This document shows, one piece after another, positions 63,068 to 64,000 of a DNA stretch of 64,000 nt; the stretch's first letter is position 1; each line of letters begins with the position of its first letter. The notes beneath the pieces were generated by a model. The model made no database searches and was not told the origin of the DNA. It saw only the letters and a program-made list of their open reading frames with translations. The DNA is from Sphingomonas sp. PP-F2F-G114-C0414 (GTDB lineage Bacteria > Pseudomonadota > Alphaproteobacteria > Sphingomonadales > Sphingomonadaceae), in the NCBI RefSeq assembly GCF_003688595.1, contig NZ_RCWT01000013.1:186001-250000 (forward strand), read 5' to 3'. The position numbers and the translations under genes are program-made.

Positions 63068-63577
63068 CTAAAACGCCAACCCGTCCGCGTCCGGATCCAT
63101 CTGCGCGATCAACCGCCGCGCGGCGCGCCGTGCAAACGCGAGTGTGCCCCGCTTGCGGATATGCGCGGGCAGGGGGGTGGTGTGCGCCTCGCGGACGATC
63201 GCCGCGTCGTAGCGGTCCGCGACGATGATCCCGGTGCGCTCGGGCAGGAACGCAGGCCCGTGCAGCGGCCCGACATCGAACCCCGCTGGCACTGCCCAGA
63301 AATACCGGTCGCAATGCCCCAGATAATCCGGCCATTTGCCGTCGCCGAGCAGGTCAGCACGCGACACCTTTATCTCGACGATCACGATCTGCCCACGCGC
63401 GTCGACCGCCATCAGGTCGGCGCGGCGACCGCCGTCGAGCGGAACTTCGGTCATTGCGGTGAGGTCGTGGCGCAGCAACATCCGGATCACGCCGCGCGCT
63501 ACATCGGCGGCGCACAGCGTTGAATCCTGGGGGGATCCGGGTTTGTCGATGCAGGAGTCCGGCGGCATATCGAGCAT
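63068..63577 (-). CDS. mmcB: MmcB family DNA repair protein
   Basis: A 169-residue MmcB (DUF2204-like) protein. VAQG-type ADVARGVIRMLLRHDLTAMT opens the domain. RRADLMAVDARGQIVIVEIK carries the PD-(D/E)XK-like catalytic set (Asp and E-x-K). SRADLLGDGKWPDYLGHCDR and FWAVPAGFDV are specific. In Caulobacter MmcB is an SOS-linked putative endonuclease. First ATG at 63577 (MLDMPPDSC); a TTG further upstream is open. No clear LexA box seen upstream. Confidence 0.9.
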   Translation of the reverse strand: MLDMPPDSCIDKPGSPQDSTLCAADVARGVIRMLLRHDLTAMTEVPLDGGRRADLMAVDARGQIVIVEIKVSRADLLGDGKWPDYLGHCDRYFWAVPAGFDVGPLHGPAFLPERTGIIVADRYDAAIVREAHTTPLPAHIRKRGTLAFARRAARRLIAQMDPDADGLAF

Positions 63578-63811
63578 GCGCCGGAAATAGAACAATCCGC
63601 GAACGAGGCAAGCTCATTCACGGATTGTGATCGTGGTCTGGGGGGAAGCGACTAGCCAAATCGCCGTCCACCTTTCCCGTTCGTCCCGCGCTAAGTCGAA
63701 ACACCTAGCCTGGAACACACCCTTCGACTTCGCTCAGGGCGAACGAAAGGGGAGGGCTAAGACGGAGAGAAGGGGTCAGGGTAGACGCTGACCCGAAACG
63801 CCCGCTGGATC
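63578..63811. other. Intergenic region with a short interspersed repeat
   Basis: About 230 bases without a supported gene. CCTTCGACTTCGCTCAGGGC at 63721 belongs, as I recall, to a repeat common in sphingomonad intergenic DNA. Both flanking genes are on the minus strand, so the mmcB promoter should lie at the left end of this gap. Confidence 0.5.
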
Positions 63812-64000
63812 TCAGCGGTAGAAGACGTGGTTGCCGATCGAGGCGACCTTGACCGCGCGGACCGACGGACGACGATCGGGCGTGTTGAAATACAGCGCCT
63901 TGTCGGCGGGGCTGTTCCACGCGCTGGCGAGCGCGACCTTGGCGACCGCGATCGCGGTGCGATAAGCGGTGCCGGCGTTGATCGACGGGATTTCGCCGCC
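63812..64000 (-). CDS. Cell wall hydrolase (SleB/Hydrolase_2 type), 3' end only
   Basis: The last 62 residues of a gene that continues beyond the right edge of the window. INAGTAYRTAIAVAKVALAS, AWNSPADKALYFNTP and VKVASIGNHVFYR match the C-terminal half of SleB-type Hydrolase_2 proteins, which cleave peptidoglycan. The catalytic Glu would lie in the missing part. The full length and any signal peptide are not visible. Confidence 0.85.
   Translation of the reverse strand, partial: GGEIPSINAGTAYRTAIAVAKVALASAWNSPADKALYFNTPDRRPSVRAVKVASIGNHVFYR

Overview
The window is a high-GC chromosomal segment from an alphaproteobacterium, most likely Sphingomonas or a close relative in the Sphingomonadaceae. 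The evidence is gene content and order: tsaD-gpsA divergent from hemC-hemD plus a mitofilin-like protein, rsmB-rpe-heparinase, COQ9, MmcB, SDHAF4/DUF1674, metX-metW, hisC-tyrC, and many mirror-type intergenic repeats of the kind common in sphingomonads. It is almost all housekeeping chromosome. No phage, plasmid, transposase or CRISPR array is visible.

Layout. 1-11100: heparinase-like/rpe/rsmB (minus), SDHAF4 and AsmA (plus), gpsA/tsaD (minus), hemC/hemD fused in frame to a membrane protein (plus). 11100-13800: a small accessory island with a BdcA-like SDR, an NADP-binding oxidoreductase and a BdcR-like TetR regulator. 13800-21400: MFS exporter, ABM monooxygenase, PmtA-like methyltransferase, PLD-family synthase, rpoZ, prs, gltX. 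21400-26400: tonB and the riboflavin run (ribD, ribE, ribBA with a degenerate RibA half, ribH). 26400-34250: DUF1206, old yellow enzyme, EamA exporter, COQ9, feoAB, ssb. 34250-38450: HWE/HisKA_2 sensor kinase, its convergent receiver, metW-GNAT-metX. 38800-44730: hisC-tyrC, then ftsE-ftsX-ydcF-plsC as one translationally coupled chain, and an MJ0042 zinc-ribbon protein. 44891: tRNA-Leu(GAG).

45400-54260 holds the most unusual locus. Five co-directional genes encode three secreted DUF11-type proteins, a 1671-residue secreted protein predicted to end in an outer-membrane barrel, and a small protein. They lie behind an AT-richer leader and a MarR-type regulator. Two of the secreted proteins and the giant share an N-terminal NTA...SN module, so they look like one surface-assembly system that I cannot match to a named pathway.

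54990-57850 is a compact type III polyketide synthase / methyltransferase / flavoprotein cluster with the gene order of the Streptomyces srsABC phenolic-lipid pathway. 57900-64000 returns to housekeeping: msrB, a class A PBP, YgjP, YcgN, SCO1, an ankyrin protein, mmcB, and the 3' end of a SleB-type cell-wall hydrolase cut by the window edge.

Genes are tightly packed with many ATGA/GTGA overlaps, so most runs are probably operons. Intergenic gaps are mostly filled by about eight families of inverted-repeat elements, several of which could act as transcription terminators.
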